Shown: in pieces, positions 8,611 to 15,396 of the stretch
Layout: each line of letters opens with the position of its first letter
How positions within the stretch are numbered: the first letter of the stretch is position 1
NCBI RefSeq assembly: GCF_013425525.1
Contig: NZ_JACCKA010000069.1
Span: 5,308-46,651, forward strand
Reading direction: 5' to 3'
Source: Luteimonas salinisoli
GTDB taxonomy: Bacteria; Pseudomonadota; Gammaproteobacteria; Xanthomonadales; Xanthomonadaceae
DNA length: 41,344 nt
The notes under the pieces: model-generated
What the model was told of the DNA's origin: nothing
The model's database searches: none
What the model saw: the letters and a program-made list of their open reading frames with translations, nothing else
Translations under genes and position numbers: made by a program

Positions 8611-9749
8611 CACCGCGTCTCACCGGCGGGTGGCTCATCGGCGGGTGCGTCGCCGGCGGACGCGAGCGGCCGGTTGTCGCGGTCGACCGGTACCACCGCC
8701 TGGCCCTCGCGCAGCAGGTGTCCGCCGGCGGCCACCACCAGCGCGCCCGGCCGCAACCCGGACAGGACCGGCACCCGTTCCGGACCGAATGCGCCCAGCT
8801 CCACCGCCACGCGCCGGGTCACGCCTTCCTTCGGATCCACCACCCAGACCACCGCACCGCCGTCCTCGCCGCGCTGTACCGCCGATAGCGGCACGCTGGT
8901 CGCCGAGGCGTCGGCGCCGCCGTCGAGGTAGACCCGCGCGCTCTGGCCCAGCGCCACGGCCCCCGCGGCCTCGTCGTCGAGCGCGACGCGGGCGGCATAG
9001 GTCCGGGCTTGGGGATCGGCGGCCGGCGCGATCTCGCGGATCCGCCCCGGCCAGCGGCGACCCGGCGCGCTCCACAGTTCGACCGCGACCTCCTGGCCGA
9101 TCCGGAACCCATCGATCCGCGACTCCGGCAGCGCGATCCGCACCTCGCGGCCGCCGTCGACGGCCAGGGCATAGACGGCCTGCCCGGCGGCCAGCACCTG
9201 TCCGGCCTCGGCCTGGCGCTCGGTGATCACGCCATCGTCGGGGGCGCGCAGTTCCGTATAGCCGGCCTGGTTGCGCGCCACATCGAGCTGTGCTCGGGCG
9301 GCGCGGGCCTGCCCTTCCGCGGCGCGCAGGGCGGTGGTCTGGGCGTCGAGGGTCGAACGGCTGACCAGCTGCTCGGCGGCCAGGCGCCGGTAGCGCTCGT
9401 GGTCGGCGCGGGCGCGCTCCAGCTCGGCCTCGGCCGCCGCCGCCTGCGCGCCGGCGGACCGCGCCTGCAGGCGCTGGTCGCCCGGATCGAGTTCGGCCAG
9501 CAGGTCGCCGCGCCGTACCCGGGCGCCGGGATCGACATGGCGCCGGACCAGCTTGCCGCCGACCCGGAACGACAGCGTGCTTTCCTCGCGGGCGCGGATC
9601 TCGCCCGGCAGCGCCATCGCGGCCGCGGCAGCGCGGCCGCCGGCCCGCTCGACCAGCACCGGCCGGGGGGTGGCCTCCGGCACCGGCTCGCTGCCGCAAC
9701 CGGCCAGCAGCGCCGAAATCACCAATGCGGCGGCGGTCTTCCCGTACAT
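8610..9749 (-). CDS. RND efflux periplasmic adaptor (membrane-fusion lipoprotein)
   Basis: 379-residue periplasmic adaptor linking the RND permease to an outer-membrane channel. The N-terminus MYGKTAAALVISALLAGC is a lipoprotein signal with lipobox LAGC, putting the lipidated cysteine at 18. It continues with the first half of a lipoyl/barrel-sandwich domain (FRVGGKLVRRHVDPGARVRRGDLL), an Ala/Glu/Arg-rich coiled-coil hairpin at about 90-160, the second lipoyl half (APDDGVITERQAEAGQVL), then beta-barrel and membrane-proximal domains. ATG 9749 is chosen over ATG 9767 because GGAG sits 7 nt upstream and the signal peptide then has normal geometry. It is the first gene of the pump operon and is read divergently from the TetR gene, with the shared 83-bp region holding a candidate operator. 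The pump type (multidrug, solvent or biocide) is unknown. Confidence 0.93.
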   Translation of the reverse strand: MYGKTAAALVISALLAGCGSEPVPEATPRPVLVERAGGRAAAAAMALPGEIRAREESTLSFRVGGKLVRRHVDPGARVRRGDLLAELDPGDQRLQARSAGAQAAAAEAELERARADHERYRRLAAEQLVSRSTLDAQTTALRAAEGQARAARAQLDVARNQAGYTELRAPDDGVITERQAEAGQVLAAGQAVYALAVDGGREVRIALPESRIDGFRIGQEVAVELWSAPGRRWPGRIREIAPAADPQARTYAARVALDDEAAGAVALGQSARVYLDGGADASATSVPLSAVQRGEDGGAVVWVVDPKEGVTRRVAVELGAFGPERVPVLSGLRPGALVVAAGGHLLREGQAVVPVDRDNRPLASAGDAPADEPPAGETR

Positions 9750-9795
9750 CGCGGAGCTCCGTGCCATTCCGGCAAATTAATGAACTGGAGCGTAT

Positions 9796-9826
9796 AGTAT
9801 AAATAACAAACTGGTTGGTCTAGTAT
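9796..9826. promoter_or_regulatory. Divergent pump/tetR control region with TetR-type operator
   Basis: The 83-bp gap between the adaptor and tetR is AT-rich compared with its surroundings. A palindrome with half-sites AAAC and GTCT around TGGTTG (9808-9821) fits the A(G/A)AC-N6-GTCT pattern of many TetR operators. On the minus strand, TATACT (9801 to 9796) is a good -10 for the pump operon, about 46 nt before its ATG. On the plus strand, TAGTAT (9821-9826) is a candidate -10 for tetR. Both predicted promoters overlap or abut the palindrome, so one bound repressor could control both directions. This is inferred from layout. Confidence 0.55.
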
Positions 9827-9832
9827 TGACCG

Positions 9833-10507
9833 ATGTCGCGAAAAAGCACGCCCAAGCCAGCCGCCAGCCCCGGCCGGCCCAAGGACCTGACCAAGCGCGC
9901 GGCGATCCTCGACGCCGCCGAGCGGATGTTCCTGCAGCACGGCTACGAGGGCGTGAGCATGGACCAGATCGCTGCCGAGGCCGGCGTCTCCAAGCTCACC
10001 GTATACAGCCACTTCGGCGACAAGGACGCCCTGTTCGCCGAGGCGGCCAGGGCCTATTGCGAACAGCAGATGCCGGCCTCGGTGTTCGCCCCTGCCCCCG
10101 GCACGCCGCTGCGCGAACGGTTGATGGAGATCGCGCGCGCCTTCTTCGCCATGGTCTTTTCGCCCGAGGCAGTCGCCGGCCACCGCCTGCTCTGCACCCC
10201 GCAGATGGTCGACAGGGGGCTGGCGAAGCTGTTCTGGGAAGGTGGCCCGATGCGGGTGCAGAGCGCGTTCGCCGAACTGCTGCGCCAGCGCACGGCCGCC
10301 GGCGAGCTGGAGATCGCCGACATCCCGCGCGCCTCGGCGCAGTTCTTCACCTTGCTCAAGGGCGACCTGCACGCGCGGCTGGTGTTCCAGTGCTGCGACG
10401 ACGAGCAGATGTGCGAGGCCCACCGCGAGGCGCATATCGAAGCTTCGGTGGACATGTTCCTGCGCGCCTACGCGACTGCGGGGCAGGATTCGCGGCCGCG
10501 ACCGTGA
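9833..10507 (+). CDS. TetR/AcrR family transcriptional regulator of the RND pump
   Basis: 224-residue DNA-binding regulator. An N-terminal helix-turn-helix, MDQIAAEAGVSKLTVYSHF at about 43-61, follows the family lead-in ILDAAERMFLQHGYEGVS. The remainder is a helical ligand-binding/dimerisation domain with the usual low conservation (for example RERLMEIARAFFAMVF). It is transcribed away from the RND operon, the standard arrangement for a local repressor that releases its operator when it binds a pump substrate. No Shine-Dalgarno sequence precedes ATG 9833. A -10-like TAGTAT ends 6 nt before the start codon, so the mRNA may be leaderless. The basic Pro/Lys-rich first 17 residues (KSTPKPAASPGRPKDLTKR) are a common disordered tail in this family. 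Confidence 0.93.
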   Translation: MSRKSTPKPAASPGRPKDLTKRAAILDAAERMFLQHGYEGVSMDQIAAEAGVSKLTVYSHFGDKDALFAEAARAYCEQQMPASVFAPAPGTPLRERLMEIARAFFAMVFSPEAVAGHRLLCTPQMVDRGLAKLFWEGGPMRVQSAFAELLRQRTAAGELEIADIPRASAQFFTLLKGDLHARLVFQCCDDEQMCEAHREAHIEASVDMFLRAYATAGQDSRPRP

Positions 10508-10634
10508 CGCCGGTCGCGATGACTTATGGCACTCAGTGGCCGGGGCCGCGCGCGGCGATGCTGTCCGCGGCCGCAGCAGGCCCGCCGCAAGCAATGCCCG
10601 CTAAACTTGCGCCTCCCGCGCACGAGACCTTCCG

Positions 10635-11297
10635 ATGACGATCGACTACGCCAAAGCCCGCGACACCATGGTCGAGCAGCAGATCCGGCCCTGGGACGTG
10701 CTGGACCAGCGCGTGCTCGACGTGCTGACCGAACTGCCGCGCGAGGCCTTCGTTGCCGAGCCCTACCGCGCGCTCGCCTATGCCGACATCGAGATCCCGC
10801 TGGGCCACGGCGAACGCATGCTCAAGCCGGTGCTCGCCGGCCGCATCCTGCAGTCGCTGGCAGCCGCCGCCGGCGAAGAGGTGCTGGAGATCGGCACCGG
10901 CAGCGGCTACCTGAGCGCCTGCCTGGGCCGCCTGGCGCGCGACGTGGTCAGCCTGGAGCGCCACGCCGATCTGGCCGAGGCCGCCCGCGGGCGCCTGCGC
11001 GCGCAGGGCATCGCCAACGTCGCGGTCGAGACTGCCGACGCCTTCTCCTGGGACACCGACCGCCGCTTCGATGCGATCTGCGTCAATGGCGCGGTCGACG
11101 GGCTCCCGTCACGGTTCCTCGCCTGGCTGCGTCCAGGCGGCAGGATCTTCGTCGTCCGCGGTCGCGCGCCCGCGATGGAAGCGGTGCTGGTGCGCAGCCG
11201 GGGCGGCGATGTCAACGCGCCCGTGACCGAATCGTTGTTCGAGACCGACCTTGGCTATCTCACCGGCGCCGCGCCGGTCCCCGAATTCCAGCTCTGA
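10635..11297 (+). CDS. Protein-L-isoaspartate O-methyltransferase-like protein (atypical PCM)
   Basis: 220-residue SAM-dependent methyltransferase of the PCM fold. Motif I is EEVLEIGTGSGYLSACL at about 81-97. The N-terminus TIDYAKARDTMVEQQIRPWDV is the signature of a PCM-related subgroup. In classical PCM the segment before the SAM motif contains a GSGQTISQP-like loop carrying the catalytic Ser/Thr region. Here the equivalent reads LGHGERMLKP, so true isoaspartyl repair activity is doubtful. It precedes tolC by 64 bp on the same strand, a linkage I recall for PCM-like genes in other proteobacteria too, suggesting a role connected with the envelope. A weak -10 (TAAACT, 10602-10607) lies 27 nt upstream of ATG 10635. 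The fold is certain; the function is inferred. Confidence 0.85.
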   Translation: MTIDYAKARDTMVEQQIRPWDVLDQRVLDVLTELPREAFVAEPYRALAYADIEIPLGHGERMLKPVLAGRILQSLAAAAGEEVLEIGTGSGYLSACLGRLARDVVSLERHADLAEAARGRLRAQGIANVAVETADAFSWDTDRRFDAICVNGAVDGLPSRFLAWLRPGGRIFVVRGRAPAMEAVLVRSRGGDVNAPVTESLFETDLGYLTGAAPVPEFQL

Positions 11298-11361
11298 TCC
11301 AGCTCCGACCCGGGCACCGCAGGCGTTTCCCTGCGCGCTCCTGCCACGCAAAGGACTTCCC

Positions 11362-12708
11362 ATGCTCCGCCGCCCCCTCGCACTCGCCCTCACCCTCGCC
11401 CTGCTGCCGACCGCGGCCTTCGCCGAGGACCTGCTGCAGACCTACGAGCTGGCCCGCCTCGGCGACCCGCAACTGTCGATCTCCGAGTCCAACCGCGACA
11501 TCGCCCGCGAAGGCCGGGTACAGGCGCGGGCGCAGCTGCTGCCGTCGATCAACGGCAACGCCTCCCTCAGCCGCAATTACGTGGCCGGAGCCGATGGCGA
11601 CCTGCGCCGCCGCAGTGCCGGGGTGGACCTCAACCAGACGGTATTCGACCTCGGGCAGATCTCCAACCTGCGCGCGCAGTCCAAGCTCGACATCGCCGCC
11701 GGCTACGACCTCGACTCTGCCAACGACCAATTGATCACACGCACCTCGGCAGCCTACTTCGACGTGCTGGTGGCGATCGAGACCCTGGCCGCTGCCGAGG
11801 CCGCCGAGACCGCACTGCAGAAGCAGTACGACTTCGCCGACAAGCGCCTGGAAGTCGGCCTAGCACCGATCACCGACGTGCACGAGGCCCGCGCGCAGTA
11901 CGACGGCGCCCGCGCCAACGTCATCCTCGCGCGCAACCAGCTCGAGGACGCTTACCAGGCCCTGGCCGAGATCACCGGCCAGCCGGTGCGCAACCTTCGC
12001 GCGCTGCCCGAGGACTTCCAGCCCGAGGTACCGGCGCAGGGCGGTGTCGAGGACTGGGTGGCCATGGCGATCGCCCAAAACCCGTCGCTGCGCGCCGCCG
12101 AATACGCGTACCAAGCGGCCGAGCACGGCGTCACCACGGCCAGGTCGGGCCATCTGCCGCGGATCACGCTCGGCGCCGGCTACAGCAACGGCGCGTCATG
12201 GGGCCGCCTCGCCGGCGACCCTGAAACAGGGCTGCAACCGGCCAACGAAGGCCACAACGTCGGCCTGACCCTGACCGTGCCGATCTTCAGCGGGGGCGCC
12301 ACCCAGTCCGGCGTGCGGGAGGCCATCGCGCGGCGCGACATCTCCCTGGACCAAGTCGAGCAGACCCGACGTGCGCTCGAGCGCAACACCCGCAACGCCT
12401 ACCAGACCGTGGTGGCCGGCGTGTCCGAGATCGAGGCAAGGCGCCAGGCGGTGGTCTCGGCGCGCAGCGCCTACGACGCCTCGCAGGTGGGCCTCGAGGT
12501 CGGCACCCGCACCGTGGTCGACGTGCTGATCAACCAGCAGACCCTGTTCAACGCCGAGCGCGAGTATGCGCTGGCCCGCTACAACTACTTGCAGAACCGA
12601 CTCCTGCTGGCGCAGGCGGCGGGGTCGCTCGGCATCGACCAGGTGCGCGAGATCAACCTGCTGCTCACCGCCGACGCCGAGTCGCGCCTGGCCACCCCGG
12701 CCATGTAG
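11362..12708 (+). CDS. tolC: TolC family outer-membrane channel protein
   Basis: 448-residue outer-membrane efflux protein forming the trimeric channel-tunnel used by type I secretion, RND and MacAB-type exporters. A signal peptide, MLRRPLALALTLALLPTAAFA, is cleaved after A21. The mature protein begins EDLLQTYELARLGDPQLSI, typical of TolC. Two internally repeated helical/beta domains follow, with the NQLEDAYQALAEITGQP and FNAEREYALARYNYLQNRLLLAQAAGSL segments that characterise the family. ATG 11362 is chosen because it gives a clean signal peptide and has AAGGA upstream; the frame continues 5' without a better start. The TAG stop is formed by the GTAG head of a palindromic repeat (12705-12726), so the natural C-terminus may have been trimmed. 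It lies just downstream of the PCM-like gene and convergent with waaA. Confidence 0.95.
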   Translation: MLRRPLALALTLALLPTAAFAEDLLQTYELARLGDPQLSISESNRDIAREGRVQARAQLLPSINGNASLSRNYVAGADGDLRRRSAGVDLNQTVFDLGQISNLRAQSKLDIAAGYDLDSANDQLITRTSAAYFDVLVAIETLAAAEAAETALQKQYDFADKRLEVGLAPITDVHEARAQYDGARANVILARNQLEDAYQALAEITGQPVRNLRALPEDFQPEVPAQGGVEDWVAMAIAQNPSLRAAEYAYQAAEHGVTTARSGHLPRITLGAGYSNGASWGRLAGDPETGLQPANEGHNVGLTLTVPIFSGGATQSGVREAIARRDISLDQVEQTRRALERNTRNAYQTVVAGVSEIEARRQAVVSARSAYDASQVGLEVGTRTVVDVLINQQTLFNAEREYALARYNYLQNRLLLAQAAGSLGIDQVREINLLLTADAESRLATPAM

Positions 12709-12868
12709 AGCCGAGCTCGCTCGGCTGCGGCGGTCCAGCCGGCACGGCTGCCGCAACGGGCTCGGCGCGACTCTCGTGCCGCGATCGACGGCATCGATAT
12801 GCGGCCCCGCACCCGCGGATGCGAGACCGCCGCCCTGGCGAAGCGCGCGGGCGCAGGCTCCGCTTTAC
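12705..12868. repeat. REP-like palindrome pair between tolC and waaA, contributing both stop codons
   Basis: At 12705-12726 a GTAG is followed by perfect 8-bp arms AGCCGAGC and GCTCGGCT with a 2-nt loop. The TAG of GTAG is the tolC stop. In opposite orientation, 12868-12841 begins GTAA then AGCGGAGC, a decayed head and left arm with a poorly matching right arm; its TAA is the waaA stop. The pair is therefore an imperfect inverted dimer filling the 156-bp convergent intergenic region. Such hairpins may act as bidirectional transcription/RNA-stability elements. Copy 1 is clear, copy 2 is degenerate. Confidence 0.75.
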
Positions 12869-14151
12869 GGCAGGTCGGCGTACACCACCGTCATGGTGCG
12901 GTCCACGGCGCCGCGGCCCTCCTCGACCAGGGCGGCGGCGGCGGCGGTCATCTCCGCGCGCCGCTGCGGGTCGCCGAGCAGTTCGGCGAGCGCCTCGCCC
13001 ACGGCCTCGGCATCGGCGCCGATGCGCAGCCCGCCGGCGCGTTCCAGACGGCGCGCGATCTCGCTGAAGTTGTGCAGGTGCGGGCCGGTGACCATCGCCG
13101 TACCCACGGCCGCCGGCTCGAGCAGGTTGTGTCCGCCGACCTCCTGCAGGCTGCCGCCGACGAAGGCCGCGTCGGCGCAGCCGTAGAAGCTCATCAACTC
13201 GCCCAGGGTGTCGATCACGAACACCGCGTCCCCGGCGTCGGGCGCGCGGGTGAGCCGGCGCGTGGCGGTACGCCAGCCGGCATCCACCGCCTGCTGCGCC
13301 ACCGCTCGAAACCGCTCCGGATGCCGCGGCGCCCACAGCAGCAGCAACTCCGGCCAGCGCCGGCGCAGCCGCCGGTGGATCTCCAGCACGGCCGCCTCCT
13401 CCTGCTCGTGCGTGCTCGCTGCGATCCAGACCGGGCGCCGGCCGACGCCGTCGCGGAACGCGCGCGCGAAGCCCGGCAGTTGCGGATCCACGGCGATGTC
13501 GTACTTGAGGTTGCCGGTGACCACGATCTGCCCCGCCTCGGCGCCGAGGCGCTGGAAGCGCCTGCCGTCGTCCGCCGACTGCGCAGCGATCACGCGCACG
13601 GTGCGCAGCGCGCGGCCGACCAGCGGCCGCAGCAGGCGGTAGCCGCGCAGCGAGCGCGCCGACAGCCGCGCGTTGACGATGTACACCGGCACGCCGCGAT
13701 CGCGGCAGCAGAACAGCAGGTTCGGCCACAACTCGGTCTCGACGATCAGCCCGAGTTGCGGGCGATAGTGGTCGAGGAAGCGGCGCACCGCGCCGGACAG
13801 GTCGTAGGGCAGGTAGACGTGCTCCACCCGTTCGCCCCACAGCTTGGTCACCCGCGCCGAGCCGGTCGGGGTGATGGTGGTCACCAGCAGCCGCAGGTCG
13901 GGCCGCTGGTACAGCAGGGTGTCGACCAGCGGGGCAGCGGCGTTGACCTCGCCCACCGAGACCGCGTGCAGCCACACCGTTGCCGCCTGCGGCGCATCGG
14001 CGTAGGACGCGTAGCGCTCGCTCCAGCGCTGGAAGTACTCGGCCTGGCGGAATCCACGCCAGATCAGGTGATAGACCGTCACCGGCACCAGCACGTAGAG
14101 CACGGCCGAGTACAGGCCGCGCAGCAGGCGTTCGACGAGGGGCTCGGGCAT
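12865..14151 (-). CDS. waaA: 3-deoxy-D-manno-octulosonic acid (Kdo) transferase
   Basis: 428-residue membrane-anchored GT30 glycosyltransferase that adds Kdo from CMP-Kdo to lipid IVA on the cytoplasmic face, beginning LPS core synthesis. An N-terminal anchor helix (YSAVLYVLVPVTVYHLIW, about 14-31) precedes the acceptor domain containing HAVSVGE, whose E68 corresponds to the catalytic glutamate, and VETELWPNLL. The C-terminal GT-B half contains TGNLKYD, ASTHEQEE, APRHPERF and GGSLQEVGGHNLLEPAA, all diagnostic. ATG 14151 is preferred over an extended frame to 14235 because the family starts close to the anchor helix. A -10-like TATCCT ends 6 nt upstream with no Shine-Dalgarno, suggesting a leaderless transcript. 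The stop TAA falls in a decayed palindromic repeat. Confidence 0.96.
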   Translation of the reverse strand: MPEPLVERLLRGLYSAVLYVLVPVTVYHLIWRGFRQAEYFQRWSERYASYADAPQAATVWLHAVSVGEVNAAAPLVDTLLYQRPDLRLLVTTITPTGSARVTKLWGERVEHVYLPYDLSGAVRRFLDHYRPQLGLIVETELWPNLLFCCRDRGVPVYIVNARLSARSLRGYRLLRPLVGRALRTVRVIAAQSADDGRRFQRLGAEAGQIVVTGNLKYDIAVDPQLPGFARAFRDGVGRRPVWIAASTHEQEEAAVLEIHRRLRRRWPELLLLWAPRHPERFRAVAQQAVDAGWRTATRRLTRAPDAGDAVFVIDTLGELMSFYGCADAAFVGGSLQEVGGHNLLEPAAVGTAMVTGPHLHNFSEIARRLERAGGLRIGADAEAVGEALAELLGDPQRRAEMTAAAAALVEEGRGAVDRTMTVVYADLP

Positions 14152-14157
14152 CGGCGA

Positions 14158-14163
14158 AGGATA
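14158..14163 (-). promoter_or_regulatory. Candidate -10 of leaderless waaA
   Basis: On the minus strand TATCCT is followed by 6 nt and the waaA ATG (14151), with no purine-rich ribosome site in between. Transcription would then start at or next to the start codon. No convincing -35 is visible. Confidence 0.4.
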
Positions 14164-14236
14164 CCGGGTGTGCCGTGAGCGGCGCGCCCGGATTCGCGCT
14201 GTCGCCGCGCCGGCGCGGCGGAGATTGCCTTGCAAC

Positions 14237-14269
14237 TCCCGATCCCCGATTCCCGATTCCCGATTCCCG
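14237..14269. repeat. 7-bp tandem array (TCCCGAT)n upstream of lpxL
   Basis: Four and a half copies of the 7-mer TCCCGAT, one of them CCCCGAT, form a 33-bp array in the waaA/lpxL divergent region. An array of the same length in reverse orientation (GGGAATC)n lies just after lpxL at 15227-15259, so the two bracket the gene as an inverted pair. A third, in the same orientation as this one, is at 15457-15483. Confidence 0.9.
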
Positions 14270-14296
14270 CAATCACGGCAGGTTCCACCCTGCCCC

Positions 14297-14302
14297 TACA
14301 AT
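14297..14302 (+). promoter_or_regulatory. Candidate -10 of leaderless lpxL
   Basis: TACAAT (five of six matches to TATAAT) ends 7 nt before the lpxL ATG at 14310, and the intervening TCCCCGC is not a ribosome-binding site. This fits a leaderless start. The -35 region is not convincing. Confidence 0.45.
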
Positions 14303-14309
14303 TCCCCGC

Positions 14310-15221
14310 ATGACCGGCAAGGACCCCATTGGCCGCCCCCCCCTTGCGCCGCGGCACTGGCCCGCCTGGATCGGCATCGGCCTGATGGCGGCGCTCGCGC
14401 GCCTGCCCTGGTCCTGGCAGCGCGCGCTGGGACGCCTGCTCGGCGGCGCGCTGCGCGTGCTGCTGGCGTCGCGCCGCCGGGTAGCCGAACGCAATCTCGA
14501 ACTGTGCTTTCCGGAACTCGACCCGAGTGCGCGCGCGGCGCTGCTGCGCGCGCACTTCGCCTCACTGGGCACCGGTGTGTTCGAGTTCGCCCGCGCCTGG
14601 TGGGGATCGGTGGCGCCGCTGCGGCGCGGCCTGGTGGTGGAAGGTCTGGAACACCTGCAGGCCGCGCGCGCCGGCGGCCGCGGGGTGATCGTGGTCTCCG
14701 GCCACTTCACCACCCTGGAGGTCTGCGGGCGGCTGATGTGCGATCACGCGCCGCTGGCCGGCATGTACCGCCCGCACTCCCAGCCGGCGATGGAATGGGC
14801 GGTCCGCCGCGGCCGCGCCCGCTATGCCGCGGCGATGTTCCCGAAGCAGGACGTGCGCGGCACGGTGCGGCACCTCAAGCGCGGCGGCCTGCTCTGGTAC
14901 GCGCCCGACCAGGATCCGAGCCGCGGCGACGCGGTCTACGTGCCCTTCTTCGGCCAGCCGGCGCACAGCCTCACCTCCACCCACCAGCTGGCGCGGCTGT
15001 CGGGGGCCGCAGTGGTGCTGTTCCAGCACGAGCGCCGCGGCGACGGCGGCTACACGCTGCGGCTGCTGCCGGCGCTTGCGGAGTTCCCCTCGGGCGACGC
15101 GGCCGCCGATACCGCGCGGGTGGTGGCAGGCATCGAGACGATGGCCCGCGCGGCGCCGGCGCAGTACCTGTGGATCCACCGGCGCTTCAAGCGGCGGCCG
15201 GATGGGGGGGCGGTGTACTAG
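14310..15221 (+). CDS. lpxL: Lipid A biosynthesis acyltransferase (LpxL/HtrB family)
   Basis: 303-residue inner-membrane lysophospholipid/lipid A late acyltransferase that transfers a fatty acyl chain from acyl-ACP to Kdo2-lipid IVA. The catalytic HX4E motif is visible as HFTTLE (H132 and E137) within VIVVSGHFTTLEV. Other family marks are RRRVAERNLELCFPEL, LLWYAPDQDPSRGDAVYVPFFG (the D-x2-P segment) and QYLWIHRRFKRRP at the C-terminus. A hydrophobic stretch at 18-31 anchors it. ATG 14310 gives the usual N-terminus; the frame is open further upstream but without family similarity. It diverges from waaA, so Kdo transfer and acylation are encoded back to back. Which late acyl position it serves (LpxL or LpxM role) cannot be told by eye. 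Confidence 0.93.
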   Translation: MTGKDPIGRPPLAPRHWPAWIGIGLMAALARLPWSWQRALGRLLGGALRVLLASRRRVAERNLELCFPELDPSARAALLRAHFASLGTGVFEFARAWWGSVAPLRRGLVVEGLEHLQAARAGGRGVIVVSGHFTTLEVCGRLMCDHAPLAGMYRPHSQPAMEWAVRRGRARYAAAMFPKQDVRGTVRHLKRGGLLWYAPDQDPSRGDAVYVPFFGQPAHSLTSTHQLARLSGAAVVLFQHERRGDGGYTLRLLPALAEFPSGDAAADTARVVAGIETMARAAPAQYLWIHRRFKRRPDGGAVY

Positions 15222-15226
15222 GGGCC

Positions 15227-15259
15227 GGGAATCGGGAATCGGGAATCGGGAATCGGGAA
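15227..15259. repeat. 7-bp tandem array (GGGAATC)n downstream of lpxL
   Basis: Four full GGGAATC units plus GGGAA begin 5 nt after the lpxL stop codon. It is the inverted counterpart of the 14237-14269 array. The rest of the 175-bp gap to the O-antigen-ligase stop (15397) shows no gene or clear terminator. Confidence 0.9.
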
Positions 15260-15396
15260 AAGCTTGCGTCCGTCGTCGACCTCCCGCCGGCTTCACGTCC
15301 GCCGGGAGCCCCCATCCATTCGGGAGCGCACCGTCCTGGATGCCGGAACAGCGCTTGCCTTCGAGGGCGGGCGGCGGAGGCGCGGTACGCCCGCTC

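Noticed and set aside
5924..9226. A very long open frame (about 1100 codons) on the plus strand opposite the RND pump genes
   Set aside because: It is antisense to clear adaptor and permease genes, and its product is a His/Arg/Gln-rich low-complexity sequence typical of shadow frames in GC-rich DNA.
5252..9749. Naming the pump as a specific triclosan or multidrug system
   Set aside because: The permease N-terminus resembles TriC-like proteins, but there is only one adaptor gene here and the substrate cannot be read from sequence.
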